A stretch of DNA of 64,000 nucleotides from an uncultured Hymenobacter sp. (GCA_913776615.1 CAJYPK010000042.1:1-64000); one strand, 5' to 3'; positions 49,820-59,620 are shown, counted from the first letter of the stretch. The notes: a model not told the origin generated them from the letters alone. Translations and numbers: made by a program.

Positions 49820-50797
49820 TCAGGGTTGGTGCGCCACCTGCGCCCGTTGTTGCCGGCGCTGCTGCCGGCGCAGGTAGCCCCTTAGCAGAAAGTTGTGCTG
49901 CAGTGCCTCCATGCTGCGGCTAAAGCCCGCCGTGCCAAGCTCTACGCTGTGCATACTCTGGCGCAGCTGGCGGCTGAAGGCCGTGTCGGCCAGCAGCGTA
50001 TTGAGCGCCCCCGCGCCCTGCAGCTGGTGGCGCAGCCCGGCGAGTGTAGCGGCCAGGGTATCGGAAGTGCCGGCCAACTGCCGGGCGGCATGGTCTAGCT
50101 GGCCGCCCAGAGCTTTATTGGTGAGCAGGTAGCCCGCCGCGCCGTGGCCCTGGCGCACGCCTTGGGCCAGCAGCTGCACATCGCGCGAGGCCGTGCTGAG
50201 CCGGCCGGTGGCGGCTTCCACGTTGCCAAGACTGCGGCGCACGCGGCCCGCCAACTGCCGGTCATCAAGCAACTGCCACAGGGGTTGGCTGCCGTTGAGC
50301 CGTTGCGTCATCTGACGCAGGTCGTGGGTGATGGCGACCAGGTTGGTGCTGGAGGCCGCCAGGGGGCCGAGCATGGTCTCGAAGCTGGCCGGCGTACTGG
50401 TCGGCAGCACATCGCCCGAGCCAATGGGTAAGGCCGGCCCAGGCTGGGTATTGAGGTTGATAATAGTGTTGCCCACCAAGCCATCGGTGCCGATGGTGGC
50501 CAGCGTATTCTGGTGCACAAAGGCCCGCACTTCCTGGTTGAGGCGCATTGTGACCCGGACCGTGCTGTCGTTTCGAATCTCAATAGTCCGCACGTTGCCC
50601 ACCGCGATGCCACCCAGGCGCACGTTGTTGCCCGCGAGCAGGCCCGACACGTTGCGAAAGTCGGCCTGCACCAGAATGCTGCGGTTGAATAAGCGTTGCT
50701 GCTGGCCCAGCATATATAGGGTAACCACCAGGCACCCCAGGCCCACGGCCACGAACAGGCCCAGGCGAACGTAGTTGTGAGTGGTGCGTTGGCTCAT
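49820..50797 (-). CDS. mlaD: MlaD/MCE-domain substrate-binding protein
   Basis: 325 residues from the ATG at 50797. One N-terminal membrane helix (VRLGLFVAVGLGCLVVTLYMLG), then an MCE domain (ILVQADFRNVSGLLAGNNVRLGGIAVGNVRTIEI...FVHQNTLATIGTDGLVGNTIINL) and a long helical C-terminus. MCE proteins form rings that carry phospholipids across the periplasm. It is the last gene of the mlaE-mlaF-mlaD operon; the MlaA, B and C partners are not in the window. Confidence 0.88.
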   Translation of the reverse strand: MSQRTTHNYVRLGLFVAVGLGCLVVTLYMLGQQQRLFNRSILVQADFRNVSGLLAGNNVRLGGIAVGNVRTIEIRNDSTVRVTMRLNQEVRAFVHQNTLATIGTDGLVGNTIINLNTQPGPALPIGSGDVLPTSTPASFETMLGPLAASSTNLVAITHDLRQMTQRLNGSQPLWQLLDDRQLAGRVRRSLGNVEAATGRLSTASRDVQLLAQGVRQGHGAAGYLLTNKALGGQLDHAARQLAGTSDTLAATLAGLRHQLQGAGALNTLLADTAFSRQLRQSMHSVELGTAGFSRSMEALQHNFLLRGYLRRQQRRQQRAQVAHQP

Positions 50798-50819
50798 GGC
50801 AAAGGGTGAAAATGAAGGG

Positions 50820-51602
50820 TCAGGCAAAAAACTCGTGGCTAACCGGGTCGGGGCGGTCGCGCAGCTGCTCGTAGGTGCCCTCGGCGTAGCAGCGGCCGTC
50901 CACGAGCAGGGCCACGCGGTCAGCGGTGAGGCGCACGCAGTTGAGGTCGTGCGAGATGATGAGCGCCGAGGTGCCGTACTTGCGCTGCACTTCCCGGATA
51001 AGATGGTCGATTTCGCGGGCCGTTACTGGGTCGAGGCCCGTGGTGGGCTCGTCGTACAGAATGATGTCGGGGCGCAGGATGAGCGTGCGCGCCAGGGCAA
51101 TGCGTTTGCGCATACCCCCCGACAGCTCGGCCGGCAGCAGGCCCGCGGTATGCGCCAGGCCTACGTCTTCGAGCGCTTGGCGCACCAGTTGGTCTTCCTC
51201 GGCGGGGCTGTGGGCCAGCCAGTGCCGGCGCAGCGGAAAAAGCAGGTTTTCGCGCACCGTCATCGAGTCATACAGGGCGTTGCTCTGGAACAGAAACCCC
51301 ACCTTGGTACGCAGCTGGTCGAGGGCTGCGTGGCTGAGAGTGGCCACGTCTTGGCCCAGCACGGTAATCCGGCCGGCATCGGGCAGCAGCAGGCCAATGA
51401 TGCACTTTATCAGCACCGACTTGCCTGAGCCGGACTTGCCCAGCACCACCACGTTTTCGCCCCGGTGCAGCACCAGCGAGAAGTCGCGCAGCACGTGGTT
51501 GTCGCCAAAGGACTTTTCGACGTGCACCACCGTCAGCACCGCTTCGGGCGGGGGCGAAGCGGCAGCAGAGTGCACCGGTGCAGAGCAGGTTTCGGATAGC
51601 AT
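50820..51602 (-). CDS. mlaF: MlaF-type ABC transporter ATPase
   Basis: A 260-residue ABC ATPase with Walker A (VVLGKSGSGKSVLIKCI), the Mla-type signature (LSGGMRKRIALARTL) and Walker B (IILYDEPTTGLDPVTAREID). It supplies energy for MlaE-D lipid transport. It starts 8 bp after mlaE ends and is followed 22 bp later by mlaD. Confidence 0.92.
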   Translation of the reverse strand: MLSETCSAPVHSAAASPPPEAVLTVVHVEKSFGDNHVLRDFSLVLHRGENVVVLGKSGSGKSVLIKCIIGLLLPDAGRITVLGQDVATLSHAALDQLRTKVGFLFQSNALYDSMTVRENLLFPLRRHWLAHSPAEEDQLVRQALEDVGLAHTAGLLPAELSGGMRKRIALARTLILRPDIILYDEPTTGLDPVTAREIDHLIREVQRKYGTSALIISHDLNCVRLTADRVALLVDGRCYAEGTYEQLRDRPDPVSHEFFA

Positions 51603-51610
51603 AGCGGGTG

Positions 51611-52369
51611 TCAGGCAATGCCCAGTACGAGACAGACTTGCACAGCGAGCAGGTCGAGGATAAACACCGCCAGCGACGACACCACCACGGCCGAGTTGGC
51701 CGCCTGCCCCACGCCTTCGGTGCCCTTGTCGGCGTAGTAGCCCTTGTAGCAGCCGATGAGGCCGATGGCAAACCCGAAGCAGAAGGTCTTGACTACGGCG
51801 GCGGTGATGTCGCTGAAATTCAGCCGCCCCAGTATGTTGTGCGAAAACAGCGCCAGCGTGGTCACCCCCTGCATGTTAACACCCAGGTACGAGGCGTAGA
51901 GGCTGATGGCATCGGCTACGATGGTAAGCACCGGCAGCATGAGCGTGGTGGCCAGCACGCGCGTCACCACCAGGTACTTAAAGGGATTGGTGCCGGACAC
52001 TTCCATGGAGTCAATCTGCTCCGTCACGCGCATCGAACCCAGCTCGGCCCCGATGTTGGAGCTGACCTTGCCCGCCACCATCAGGGCCGTGATGATGGGG
52101 CCCATCTCCCGAATAATAGTGAGCCCAACCATTGTCGGAATCCAGGATTCGGCCCCGAACTGCACCATCGTGGGCCGCAGCCGCAAGGTGAGCACCAGGC
52201 CCATGATGAAGGCCGTGCTGCCCACCAGCGGCAGCGACTGGTAGCCCACCACGTAGCACTGGTACAGCCACTCCTGCACCTCGTAGCGCGGCCGGACCAC
52301 CTCGCGAAAGAACCGCCCGGCGAAGTGCGTCAGGGCCCCGGTACTGGCCAGAATGGTAGGGTGTGGCAT
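51611..52369 (-). CDS. mlaE: MlaE-type ABC transporter permease
   Basis: A 252-residue polytopic permease. Family blocks: STAFIMGLVLTLRLRPTMVQFGAESWIPTMVGLTIIREMGPIITALMVAGKVSSNIGAELGSMRVTEQIDSMEVSGTNPFKYLVVTRVLA and the C-terminal FCFGFAIGLIGCYKGYYADKGTEGVGQAANSAVV. First gene of the Mla operon; it maintains outer-membrane lipid asymmetry or moves lipids between membranes. Confidence 0.93.
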   Translation of the reverse strand: MPHPTILASTGALTHFAGRFFREVVRPRYEVQEWLYQCYVVGYQSLPLVGSTAFIMGLVLTLRLRPTMVQFGAESWIPTMVGLTIIREMGPIITALMVAGKVSSNIGAELGSMRVTEQIDSMEVSGTNPFKYLVVTRVLATTLMLPVLTIVADAISLYASYLGVNMQGVTTLALFSHNILGRLNFSDITAAVVKTFCFGFAIGLIGCYKGYYADKGTEGVGQAANSAVVVSSLAVFILDLLAVQVCLVLGIA

Positions 52370-52534
52370 GTTTCAGAAGAATAAATCGTGAGCACCGCGA
52401 TGAGTCAGGTCTGCAGAAACCAGTGGACCGGCCGGCGCACACTCGCGGGGCCGGGGTAATCCCCCACGTTGCCCAGCCAACTCGTGCTGCGGCCGGCGGT
52501 GGCTGCCACGTTTGGGAAGCAGGCGCGGTGGTGG

Positions 52535-53425
52535 CTAAACGGGAGCCCAGACCACCTGCTGCATATCTGCTTCAGGCCGGGCCTCCGCCACTTCAACGGT
52601 GGGCAACAGCAGCATAGGTACCGGGCAGGTACGGGATACCTGCGCCGCCACGCCGCAGCCAACTACATTGGCTACCAAGGTGCGTGGGCGCACCGGCAGC
52701 ACCAGCAGGTCGGCCTGCACGTCGAGGGCCGCCTGCACAATGCCCGCCCCGAAAGGCTGGTGCTGTACCTGGTAGGTGCGGCACCGGCCCTGCGCGGGCA
52801 GCAGCCCGCTGTCGAATACGGCTTCCTCGATTTGACGAAAGTTTGCTGCCGGTTCGTCGGGGCGGGCTACATGCACCAGGTAGAAGTCCGCCGGCCAGCT
52901 CGCCAGGAGTCGTTGCAGCGCCCGCGCTGGGCTGGTGAGCTGAAAGGCGTCGCCATCGGCCGCCACGGCTATCACTCGGGGCAGATGCGGGTTTTGGGCG
53001 GCGGTTTCGGGCACCAGCAGCAGCGGCAGCCCGGCTTCACGCAGCACGGGCAGCGCCTGGTTGAGCAGCAGATGGTCGAGCACGTCGTGCTCAGTGGCCA
53101 GGGATAGCACCAGTAGCTGCGGGTGCCAGCGCCCAGTAAGGTCGTCCAGGGCTGCTTCCAGGCTAACCACGCCACGCTCCAGGTGCGTGGGCGCGGGCAG
53201 CAGGGCGGCCAACTCGGCAAGGGCACTGGCAGTAGTGCGATGCTCCTGGTGATAGTACTCCAGCGGCACGCCCAGCAGGCCCATTTCGGCGGTGGGCGGC
53301 AGCGGTTGCTCCACGGGTACCAGCACCAGACACCCCCCTACGGCGCGAGCCAGCAGGGCGGCAAAATAAGCCGCCCGGTGAACTGCGGGCGACAGGTCGG
53401 TTATCACTAAGAAGGTAGTTTCCAT
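52535..53425 (-). CDS. Universal stress protein (two-domain)
   Basis: 296 residues from the ATG at 53425 (METTFLVITDLSPAVHRAAYFAALLARAVGG); an upstream in-frame start at 53509 gives an unlikely basic extension. Two Usp domains; the second ends DLLVLPVRPRTLVANVVGCGVAAQVSRTCPVPMLLLP. It has its own paired CTGA-N6-TCAG sites, which overlap the 3' end of the preceding P-type ATPase gene, and it lies upstream of the Mla operon. Confidence 0.86.
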   Translation of the reverse strand: METTFLVITDLSPAVHRAAYFAALLARAVGGCLVLVPVEQPLPPTAEMGLLGVPLEYYHQEHRTTASALAELAALLPAPTHLERGVVSLEAALDDLTGRWHPQLLVLSLATEHDVLDHLLLNQALPVLREAGLPLLLVPETAAQNPHLPRVIAVAADGDAFQLTSPARALQRLLASWPADFYLVHVARPDEPAANFRQIEEAVFDSGLLPAQGRCRTYQVQHQPFGAGIVQAALDVQADLLVLPVRPRTLVANVVGCGVAAQVSRTCPVPMLLLPTVEVAEARPEADMQQVVWAPV

Positions 53426-53525
53426 GGGGAGTGCCAGGCGGGTAAGGTTGGCCAGGCGGCGCGGCAGCTGCCCGCCCGGCAGCCTGGTTTGCAGCAGCAA
53501 GTTGCGCACTTTTATTGGGGTGACA

Positions 53526-53563
53526 CCTGATGATAGTCAGCTTTTTATCCGATTTTTGTCAGG
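53526..53563 (-). promoter_or_regulatory. Paired CRP/FNR-like sites upstream of a Usp gene
   Basis: CCTGATGATAGTCAGC (53526-53541) and the weaker TCCGATTTTTGTCAGG (53548-53563), centres 22 bp apart; the second overlaps the stop codon of the P-type ATPase. The -7 element at the expected position is poor. About 100 bp before the Usp start. Confidence 0.65.
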
Positions 53564-56192
53564 TGCCGGCCGTCCCCTGCGACACCAGCTGGCCCGGCGC
53601 GCTTGCTGGCCGGGCACCGGGTAAGCGAACGGCTGGTAAACGAGCCATTGCGCGGTGGTGGTAGTGCCTGTAAAACCAGCGCTTTATCCGCTCGGCCGCC
53701 AGCGCGTACAGCGCCACAATCCCCAGAATAGCACCGTAGAGGGCGGCCGGCAGTTGGGTAAAGCCCAGCAGCTGCGCCAGGGGGCTCAGCGGCAACAAGA
53801 GCACCACGCCCCCAACCAGTACCGTGGTGCGCACCAGCCAGCGCCCCGGCCGGCTGCGAAAAAATGCCTGCCGGGTCCGCACGACCAGCACAATACTGGC
53901 GGCCGACAGCACCGACTCGACAAACCAGCCCGTGCGGAACAGCGCGGGCCCGGCCCGAAAGCCCAGCAGCAACACACCGAAGCTCAAGTAGTCGAAGGCG
54001 GAGCTGAGCAGCCCGAACGCCAGCATGAAGCGCCGGAGAAAACCCAGGTCCCAGCGGGCCGGCCGGCGCAGGGCCGCGGCCTCCACGTTGTCCGACGAAA
54101 TGGTCATCTCGGGCAGGTCGGTGAGCAGGTTGGTGAGAAGAATCTGGACGGGCAGCAGCGGCAGAAACGGCAGAAACAACGATGCACCGGCCATGCTCAG
54201 CATGTTGCCAAAATTGGCGCTGGTGGCCATAAACAGGTATTTCTGGGTGTTGGCAAACGTGCGCCGCCCCTCGCGCACCCCGGCCACCAGCACGTTCAGG
54301 TCGGGCTGCAAAAGCACAATGTCGGCCGCTTCCTTCGCCACATCCACGGCCGAGTCGACCGACAAGCCCACGTCGGCGGCGTGCAGGGCGCTGGCATCGT
54401 TGAGGCCGTCCCCCAAATAGCCCACCACCGCCCCGGCCTGGCGCAGGGCCAGCAGCAGTGCCTCTTTCTGATTAGGCTCAATTTCGGCGAATACGTTGAT
54501 CCCGGCCACCTGTTGGCGCAGGGCTTCGGCACTCAGCTGCCGCAGGGCCGGGCCGGTGAGCACCACCGGCGTGCGGATGCCCACCGCCAGCGCCACGGCC
54601 TGGGCCACCAGGGCGTTGTCGCCGGTTATCATTTTCACTTGGATGCCCTGCCCGGCCAGTGCGGCCAGCGTGGCGCGAATGCCGGGCTTGGGCGAGTCGA
54701 ACAGGGTGATAAACCCCAGGAAGGTCAGGCCGGCCTCGTCGGTGGCCTGGAGCGTGGGCGGGCCGGGCAGCTCCTTCACGGCCAGGCCCAAGGTGCGCAG
54801 CCCCCGGGCGCTCAACGCCTGAAAAGTGCTTTCCAGCTGCGCCCGGCACCCAGCCAGCGGTACGGGCGGGGCATCGTCCGACTGGACCCAGGCGCACACG
54901 TCCAGCACGTTGCGCAGGGCCCCTTTGGTTATCAGCAGGGAGCGCCCGTCGACCTCCGTCAGAATAGAAAGCCGCTTCCGCACAAAGTCGTAGGGCACCT
55001 CGCCGAGGCGCGGGCAGGTGGCTGCCTCGGCAGGTGCGTAGGCCAGGATGGCCTCGTCTAGCGGGTTGCGAAAGCCCTGCTGCAGCTGCGCGTTGAGCCG
55101 GGCCAGGCGCTGCACCCGGGGCGCGGGCTTTCCTTGCCAGTCGGTGATGGCGCTGACCCGCACGGTGCCCTCAGTCAGCGTGCCGGTTTTGTCAACGCAG
55201 AGTACGGTCATGCTGCCCAGGTTCTCAATCGACGACAAACGCTTCACGATAACCTGCTGCGCCGCCATTCGCCGGGCACCCTGGGCCAGGTTGAGGCTGA
55301 TAATGGCTGGCAGCAGCTGCGGCGTAAGCCCCACGGCAATGGCCAGCGAAAACAGCAGCGCCTGCAGCACGGGCTTGTGCAGCAGTACGTTGCTAGCAAA
55401 AATAAGCAGCACCAGCCCCAGCGTAAGGTCGAGCAGCAGGTAGCCGAAGCGCCGCGTGCCCCGCTCAAAGTCGGTTTCGGGGGGCGCAGCCGCCAGCCGC
55501 TCAGCCAGCTGGCCCACCTGGGTGCGCCGGCCGATATGCACCACCACGGCCGTTGCGCTGCCGCTTACCACGCTCGTGCCCATGTACAGCAGGTTAAGGC
55601 GTTGGGCCAGGGGGGCATCGGGCGGCTGCACCCCTGGCTGCTTCTCGGCTGGGAAGGTTTCGCCGGTAAGAGCGGCCTCATTTACAAATAACTGATTGGC
55701 GTTAAGTAAATAAGCATCGGCAGGTACCAGGTCGCCGGCGCGCAGGTCCACCACGTCGCCGGGCACCAGCTGCTCGGTAGGGAGCTCCTGCGGCTGGCCG
55801 TCGCGCCACACGCTGGCGCGCACGACTACCAGCGCCAGCAGGCGCTGCATGGCCGCCGAGGCCCCGTACTCCTGCCAGCACCCCAGCGCGCCACTCACCA
55901 GTAAAATGCCCAAAATGAGGCTGGCATCGAGTTCGTCGCCCAGAAAAAACGACAGCCCAGCCGCGCCCAGCAGCAGCAGCGAAACCGGGCTCCGAAACTG
56001 CTGCCAGAACAGGCGCGCTCCGGACACTGCCGCCCGCTGCCGGAGCGTATTACGCCCGTACAGCTGCCGAATTCCAGCGACTTCTTGTTGGTGTAGGCCC
56101 GACGCCCGGGTACCCAGCCGGGCGAGCACCTCGGCGGCGGGCAGCGCCCAGTAGGCCGCCAGCGCATCGGTTTCGGTGGTAGGGGCATTCAT
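53559..56192 (-). CDS. mgtA: MgtA-type magnesium-importing P-type ATPase
   Basis: An 877-residue P3B-like ATPase: actuator loop (VNEAALTGETFPAEK), membrane block typical of MgtA (FSLAIAVGLTPQLLPAIISLNLAQGARRMAAQQVIVKRLSSIENLGSM), phosphorylation motif DKTGTLTEG (about residue 335), hinge GYLGDGLNDASAL, and a C-terminal block of several membrane helices. It is paired with a second cation ATPase 23 bp upstream. Mg2+ import is the expected role. The PQLLP sequence replaces the usual PEMLP, a small variation. Confidence 0.85.
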   Translation of the reverse strand: MNAPTTETDALAAYWALPAAEVLARLGTRASGLHQQEVAGIRQLYGRNTLRQRAAVSGARLFWQQFRSPVSLLLLGAAGLSFFLGDELDASLILGILLVSGALGCWQEYGASAAMQRLLALVVVRASVWRDGQPQELPTEQLVPGDVVDLRAGDLVPADAYLLNANQLFVNEAALTGETFPAEKQPGVQPPDAPLAQRLNLLYMGTSVVSGSATAVVVHIGRRTQVGQLAERLAAAPPETDFERGTRRFGYLLLDLTLGLVLLIFASNVLLHKPVLQALLFSLAIAVGLTPQLLPAIISLNLAQGARRMAAQQVIVKRLSSIENLGSMTVLCVDKTGTLTEGTVRVSAITDWQGKPAPRVQRLARLNAQLQQGFRNPLDEAILAYAPAEAATCPRLGEVPYDFVRKRLSILTEVDGRSLLITKGALRNVLDVCAWVQSDDAPPVPLAGCRAQLESTFQALSARGLRTLGLAVKELPGPPTLQATDEAGLTFLGFITLFDSPKPGIRATLAALAGQGIQVKMITGDNALVAQAVALAVGIRTPVVLTGPALRQLSAEALRQQVAGINVFAEIEPNQKEALLLALRQAGAVVGYLGDGLNDASALHAADVGLSVDSAVDVAKEAADIVLLQPDLNVLVAGVREGRRTFANTQKYLFMATSANFGNMLSMAGASLFLPFLPLLPVQILLTNLLTDLPEMTISSDNVEAAALRRPARWDLGFLRRFMLAFGLLSSAFDYLSFGVLLLGFRAGPALFRTGWFVESVLSAASIVLVVRTRQAFFRSRPGRWLVRTTVLVGGVVLLLPLSPLAQLLGFTQLPAALYGAILGIVALYALAAERIKRWFYRHYHHRAMARLPAVRLPGARPASAPGQLVSQGTAGT

Positions 56193-56215
56193 CTGGCAGG
56201 GGTTTGGTTTAGCAG

Positions 56216-58696
56216 TTACAGTCGCAGTAGCTTATAGAGTTCGAGCCCGCCGGCCCCTAGCAGCGCGGCCACCGTGCAGCCGCTCAGTGCCGCCCAGGAG
56301 ATGGGTACGAAGCCAAACAGCCGTTGCGCAGCGGGCACCAGCAGCGCGCTAAGCAAGAGCGCCAAAGTCAGGCCCAGCAGCAACCACAGCACCACGTTTT
56401 TCACCCGAATGGTTTGCAACACCAGCTGGGTGAACGAGCGGTCGACCAGGGCCAGCAGAATATTGCTCAGAACCAGGGTGGTGAATACCAGCGTGCGCAC
56501 GACCGGCAGCGTGGCCCCTTGCTGCATTAGGCCGTAGTACACGCTTAGCACGGCCACGCTGATACCCAGCCCCTGGGCGAGGCTGCGAGCCAGGGCCGGC
56601 CCGGCCAGAAACGACGCCGTGAGCGGGCGCGGGGGCTGGTGCATCTGGCCGGCTTCGGCCGGCTCATTCTCGAAGGCAATGGAGCAGGTGGGCCCCATTA
56701 CCAGCTCCAGAAAAATAATGTGAACCGGGCTGAACAGGTTGGTGAACTGCCAGCCGACGAGCAGCGGCACGGTGACCGTGAGAATGATGGGCAGGTGGAT
56801 GGAAACGATGTAGGAAACCGCCTTTTGCAGGTTCTGGTAGATGCGCCGCCCCTGCGCAATAGCCACCACCATGCTGTGCAGGTCGTCATCTACCAGCACC
56901 AGCGCGGCGGCCTGCCGGGCTACCTCCGTGCCACGCCGGCCCATCGCCACCCCAATGTGGGCCGCCTTCAGGGCCGGGCCGTCGTTCACCCCGTCGCCGG
57001 TCATGGCCACTACTTCGCCGCGGTGCTTGAGGGCTTCGACCACCCGCAGCTTCGCCTCGGGAAACATGCGGGCAAATACCGCCGTGCTTCCTACCTGCTG
57101 CCGTAGCGCGGTTTCGTCGAGGGCCAGCACCTGCGGGCCGGTCAGTAGCGTATCGGCCCCCGGCAGGCCCACCTGCCGGGCAATGGCCTGCGCCGTTTCC
57201 GGGAAGTCTCCGGTTATCATCTTTACTTGTATGCCCGCTCCGTTAAATGCCCGGACGACGGCCGCCGCATTGGCTTTGGGCGGATTTTCCAGGGCTACCA
57301 ACCCCAGAAATGCCCACTCGAAGTCGTCCTGCGCCGCCGGAAAATCGGGGCCCTGGTACGCGCCCCGCGCCACGCCCAGCACCCGGTAGCCCTGCGCCGA
57401 TAGCTGCCGGGCCAGGTCGCGCACCTGCCCGGCGGCGGCCGGGGGTAGCTGCACAATGGCCAAAATGTGCTCTACCGCGCCCTTGCCGGCCACCACCAAG
57501 CGGCCGTCGGGCGCTTGCCGCACGTGGGTCATCATGGGCGGAGTGCCGGCCAGCGCATACTCATGCACCATCGGGTACGCCTCGGCGGCCAGCGCCGGCG
57601 CGGCAGTGGCCAGGGCAGCGACGAGGGCTTTTTCCATCGGGTCGAACGGTTCGGTTTCGCTGGCCCAGCGGGCGTAGGCCAGCACCAGCGTGCCCGTGGC
57701 GGGCAGCGGGCCGGGCAGGGGCACGTGCGTAGCCGTCGCGGCATCGTAGAGCTGCGCCACGCGCATGCCTTCCTGAGTGAGGGTGCCGGTTTTGTCGACG
57801 CAAATCACGGTGGCCGAGCCCAGGCTTTCCACCGTCTGGGGCTGCTTGGTGAGCACCCCCCGGCGGCTGAGCCGGGCCGCGCCCAGCGCCATAAAGCTGC
57901 TGAAAGCCACCGGTATTTCTTCGGGCAAAATGGACATGGCCAGCGTCAGCCCAAAAAGCAGCGCCGTGACCCAGTTGCCGGAGCGGGCGTAGTTGATGCC
58001 CCACACCAGCAGGAAGGCACCCACCCCCAGCCAGGCCATGCGGGTTACGAAGCGCGAAATCTGCTGCTGAAGGGGCGTTTTTTCGGGCGTGATACCCGCC
58101 ATGCGGCGGCCGATACCCGCCAGCCGCGTGTGCAGCCCCACCGCCGTGAGCGTGAGGCAGGCGCTGCCCGAGGCCGCGCTGGTGCCGGCAAAAACGGCCG
58201 CGCCGCCAGCTTTCGTGACGGGCACGGCCTCGCCGGTCAGCACAGACTCATCGACCGAGAAGTCATTGGCCTCGCGCACAAGGCCATCGGCGGGAATGCC
58301 CTCGCCCTCCGCTACCAGTACGGCATCCCCCACCACCAGCTCCGAGGCCGGCAGCGTAACGATGGCTCCGTGCCGCCAGACCTGGGCGCAGGGCTGGGTC
58401 AGGTCGCGCAGGGCCTGCAGCGCCCGGTTGCTCCGGGCCGCCTGGTAAACCGAAATACCCGCCACCAGCAGCAGCGCCACGCCCAGCAGCACGGCTTCCA
58501 GCCGCTGGCCCAGTGCCAGGTACACCGCGCAGGCCGCCAGCAGCAGCAAAAACATGGGCTCCCTGACGACTTCCTTCCCCATCGCCCACAAGCCAGGCGC
58601 GGCGCCAACGGGCACCGTATTGGCCCCGTGCGCCGCCCGCGATTGGGCCACGGCCTGGTCGGCGAGCCCCGGTAAGGTAATTGAGGAGGAAAGCAT
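56216..58696 (-). CDS. P2-type cation-transporting ATPase (Ca2+-like)
   Basis: An 826-residue P-type ATPase: actuator loop (VDESVLTGEAVPVTK), ion site block (SILPEEIPVAFSSFMALGAARLSRRGVLTKQPQTVESLGSATVICVDKTGTLTQEGM, Asp about residue 301), MTGDGVNDGPALKAAHIGVAMG, and C-terminal helices (HLPIILTVTVPLLVG, FSPVHIIFLELVMGPTCSIAFENEP). PEEIP in place of the PEGLP of classical Ca2+ pumps leaves the ion uncertain (Ca2+, Mn2+ or Na+). It is first of a two-gene unit with the MgtA-like pump. Confidence 0.85.
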   Translation of the reverse strand: MLSSSITLPGLADQAVAQSRAAHGANTVPVGAAPGLWAMGKEVVREPMFLLLLAACAVYLALGQRLEAVLLGVALLLVAGISVYQAARSNRALQALRDLTQPCAQVWRHGAIVTLPASELVVGDAVLVAEGEGIPADGLVREANDFSVDESVLTGEAVPVTKAGGAAVFAGTSAASGSACLTLTAVGLHTRLAGIGRRMAGITPEKTPLQQQISRFVTRMAWLGVGAFLLVWGINYARSGNWVTALLFGLTLAMSILPEEIPVAFSSFMALGAARLSRRGVLTKQPQTVESLGSATVICVDKTGTLTQEGMRVAQLYDAATATHVPLPGPLPATGTLVLAYARWASETEPFDPMEKALVAALATAAPALAAEAYPMVHEYALAGTPPMMTHVRQAPDGRLVVAGKGAVEHILAIVQLPPAAAGQVRDLARQLSAQGYRVLGVARGAYQGPDFPAAQDDFEWAFLGLVALENPPKANAAAVVRAFNGAGIQVKMITGDFPETAQAIARQVGLPGADTLLTGPQVLALDETALRQQVGSTAVFARMFPEAKLRVVEALKHRGEVVAMTGDGVNDGPALKAAHIGVAMGRRGTEVARQAAALVLVDDDLHSMVVAIAQGRRIYQNLQKAVSYIVSIHLPIILTVTVPLLVGWQFTNLFSPVHIIFLELVMGPTCSIAFENEPAEAGQMHQPPRPLTASFLAGPALARSLAQGLGISVAVLSVYYGLMQQGATLPVVRTLVFTTLVLSNILLALVDRSFTQLVLQTIRVKNVVLWLLLGLTLALLLSALLVPAAQRLFGFVPISWAALSGCTVAALLGAGGLELYKLLRL

Positions 58697-58732
58697 GAGC
58701 AGGGCGGGAGCTTAATGTAGCCGGAGAATTCC

Positions 58733-59620
58733 CTACTCCGCCAGAGCGGCGTGGGCGTGGGCCATCTGGGCGGCCCGGGGCTTTTCAGTGGCCGTGGGCA
58801 GCACCAGCACGGGCTTGGGGCTGCGATTCAGCAGGCGGGCCGTCACGCTGCGGTGGAAGAGCTCGCCCAGGTAGCTGCGCTGGCGTGCCAGCACCATCAC
58901 CAGGTCGGCCTGGGTATCGGCGGCGGCCGTCAGCACCCCGTCGGCATAGTCGCCGGCCACGTAGCCGCGCAGCTCCGGGGTAAGCAGCCCGGCCAGGCCG
59001 CTGGTTTGCACGGCGCGCAGGGCCGCCCCGCAGCCGGCGTCATCTTCCACATCTTCCGACACGTGGGCTACCACCAGGCTGGTCGCAAACAGGTTGAACA
59101 GCTGGCGCAGCGGCTGCGCGGATGGGGCCAGCGCGAAAGGCTCGCGGTCGGCGGCAATGAGCAGGCGATGGGGCACCACCACCGGCGCGGCCACCGGCAC
59201 GGTGAGCACCGGGTAGTGCCCGGCCCGCAACAGCTCGCCGCAGGCGGCGGCCACGCCGGTGCGGTCGGGGTGGGCCTTATCGGGCTGGCCGATAACGAAC
59301 AGGGCCGGGTGAAAGCGAGTGGCCAGGTCCCGGGCAATTTCCGGGAGCAGGTCGGTCACTACTTCCACGGTGGTGGGCACGGTCATTTTCTCGGCCTGCC
59401 GGTACAGGGCCGCCGCCGTATCCACCTGCTGGTTCAGCTCGTCGCGGTGGTAGCTTTTGCCCACGGCATCGGCCAGCACGTAGGGGTCAAACAGCGAAGC
59501 CCGGTTGGCGTGCAGCAGCACTACGTGGCCGCGCACGGCCTGGGCCAGCGTATCGGCATATTGAATGGCGTGGTGGGCCGGGGCATAAAACCCCGCCAGA
59601 ACAATGAGGGTGAGTGACAT
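58733..59620 (-). CDS. Universal stress protein, tandem array copy 1
   Basis: A 295-residue two-domain Usp (MSLTLIVLAGFYAPAHHAIQYADTLAQAVRGHVVLLHANRAS...). Second domain ends DLVMVLARQRSYLGELFHRSVTARLLNRSPKPVLVLPTA, the usual Usp nucleotide-loop region. Last of four tandem Usp genes on the minus strand, just ahead of the Ca2+-type pump. A single weak CRP-like palindrome upstream (59650-59665) was considered but not accepted. Confidence 0.86.
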   Translation of the reverse strand: MSLTLIVLAGFYAPAHHAIQYADTLAQAVRGHVVLLHANRASLFDPYVLADAVGKSYHRDELNQQVDTAAALYRQAEKMTVPTTVEVVTDLLPEIARDLATRFHPALFVIGQPDKAHPDRTGVAAACGELLRAGHYPVLTVPVAAPVVVPHRLLIAADREPFALAPSAQPLRQLFNLFATSLVVAHVSEDVEDDAGCGAALRAVQTSGLAGLLTPELRGYVAGDYADGVLTAAADTQADLVMVLARQRSYLGELFHRSVTARLLNRSPKPVLVLPTATEKPRAAQMAHAHAALAE

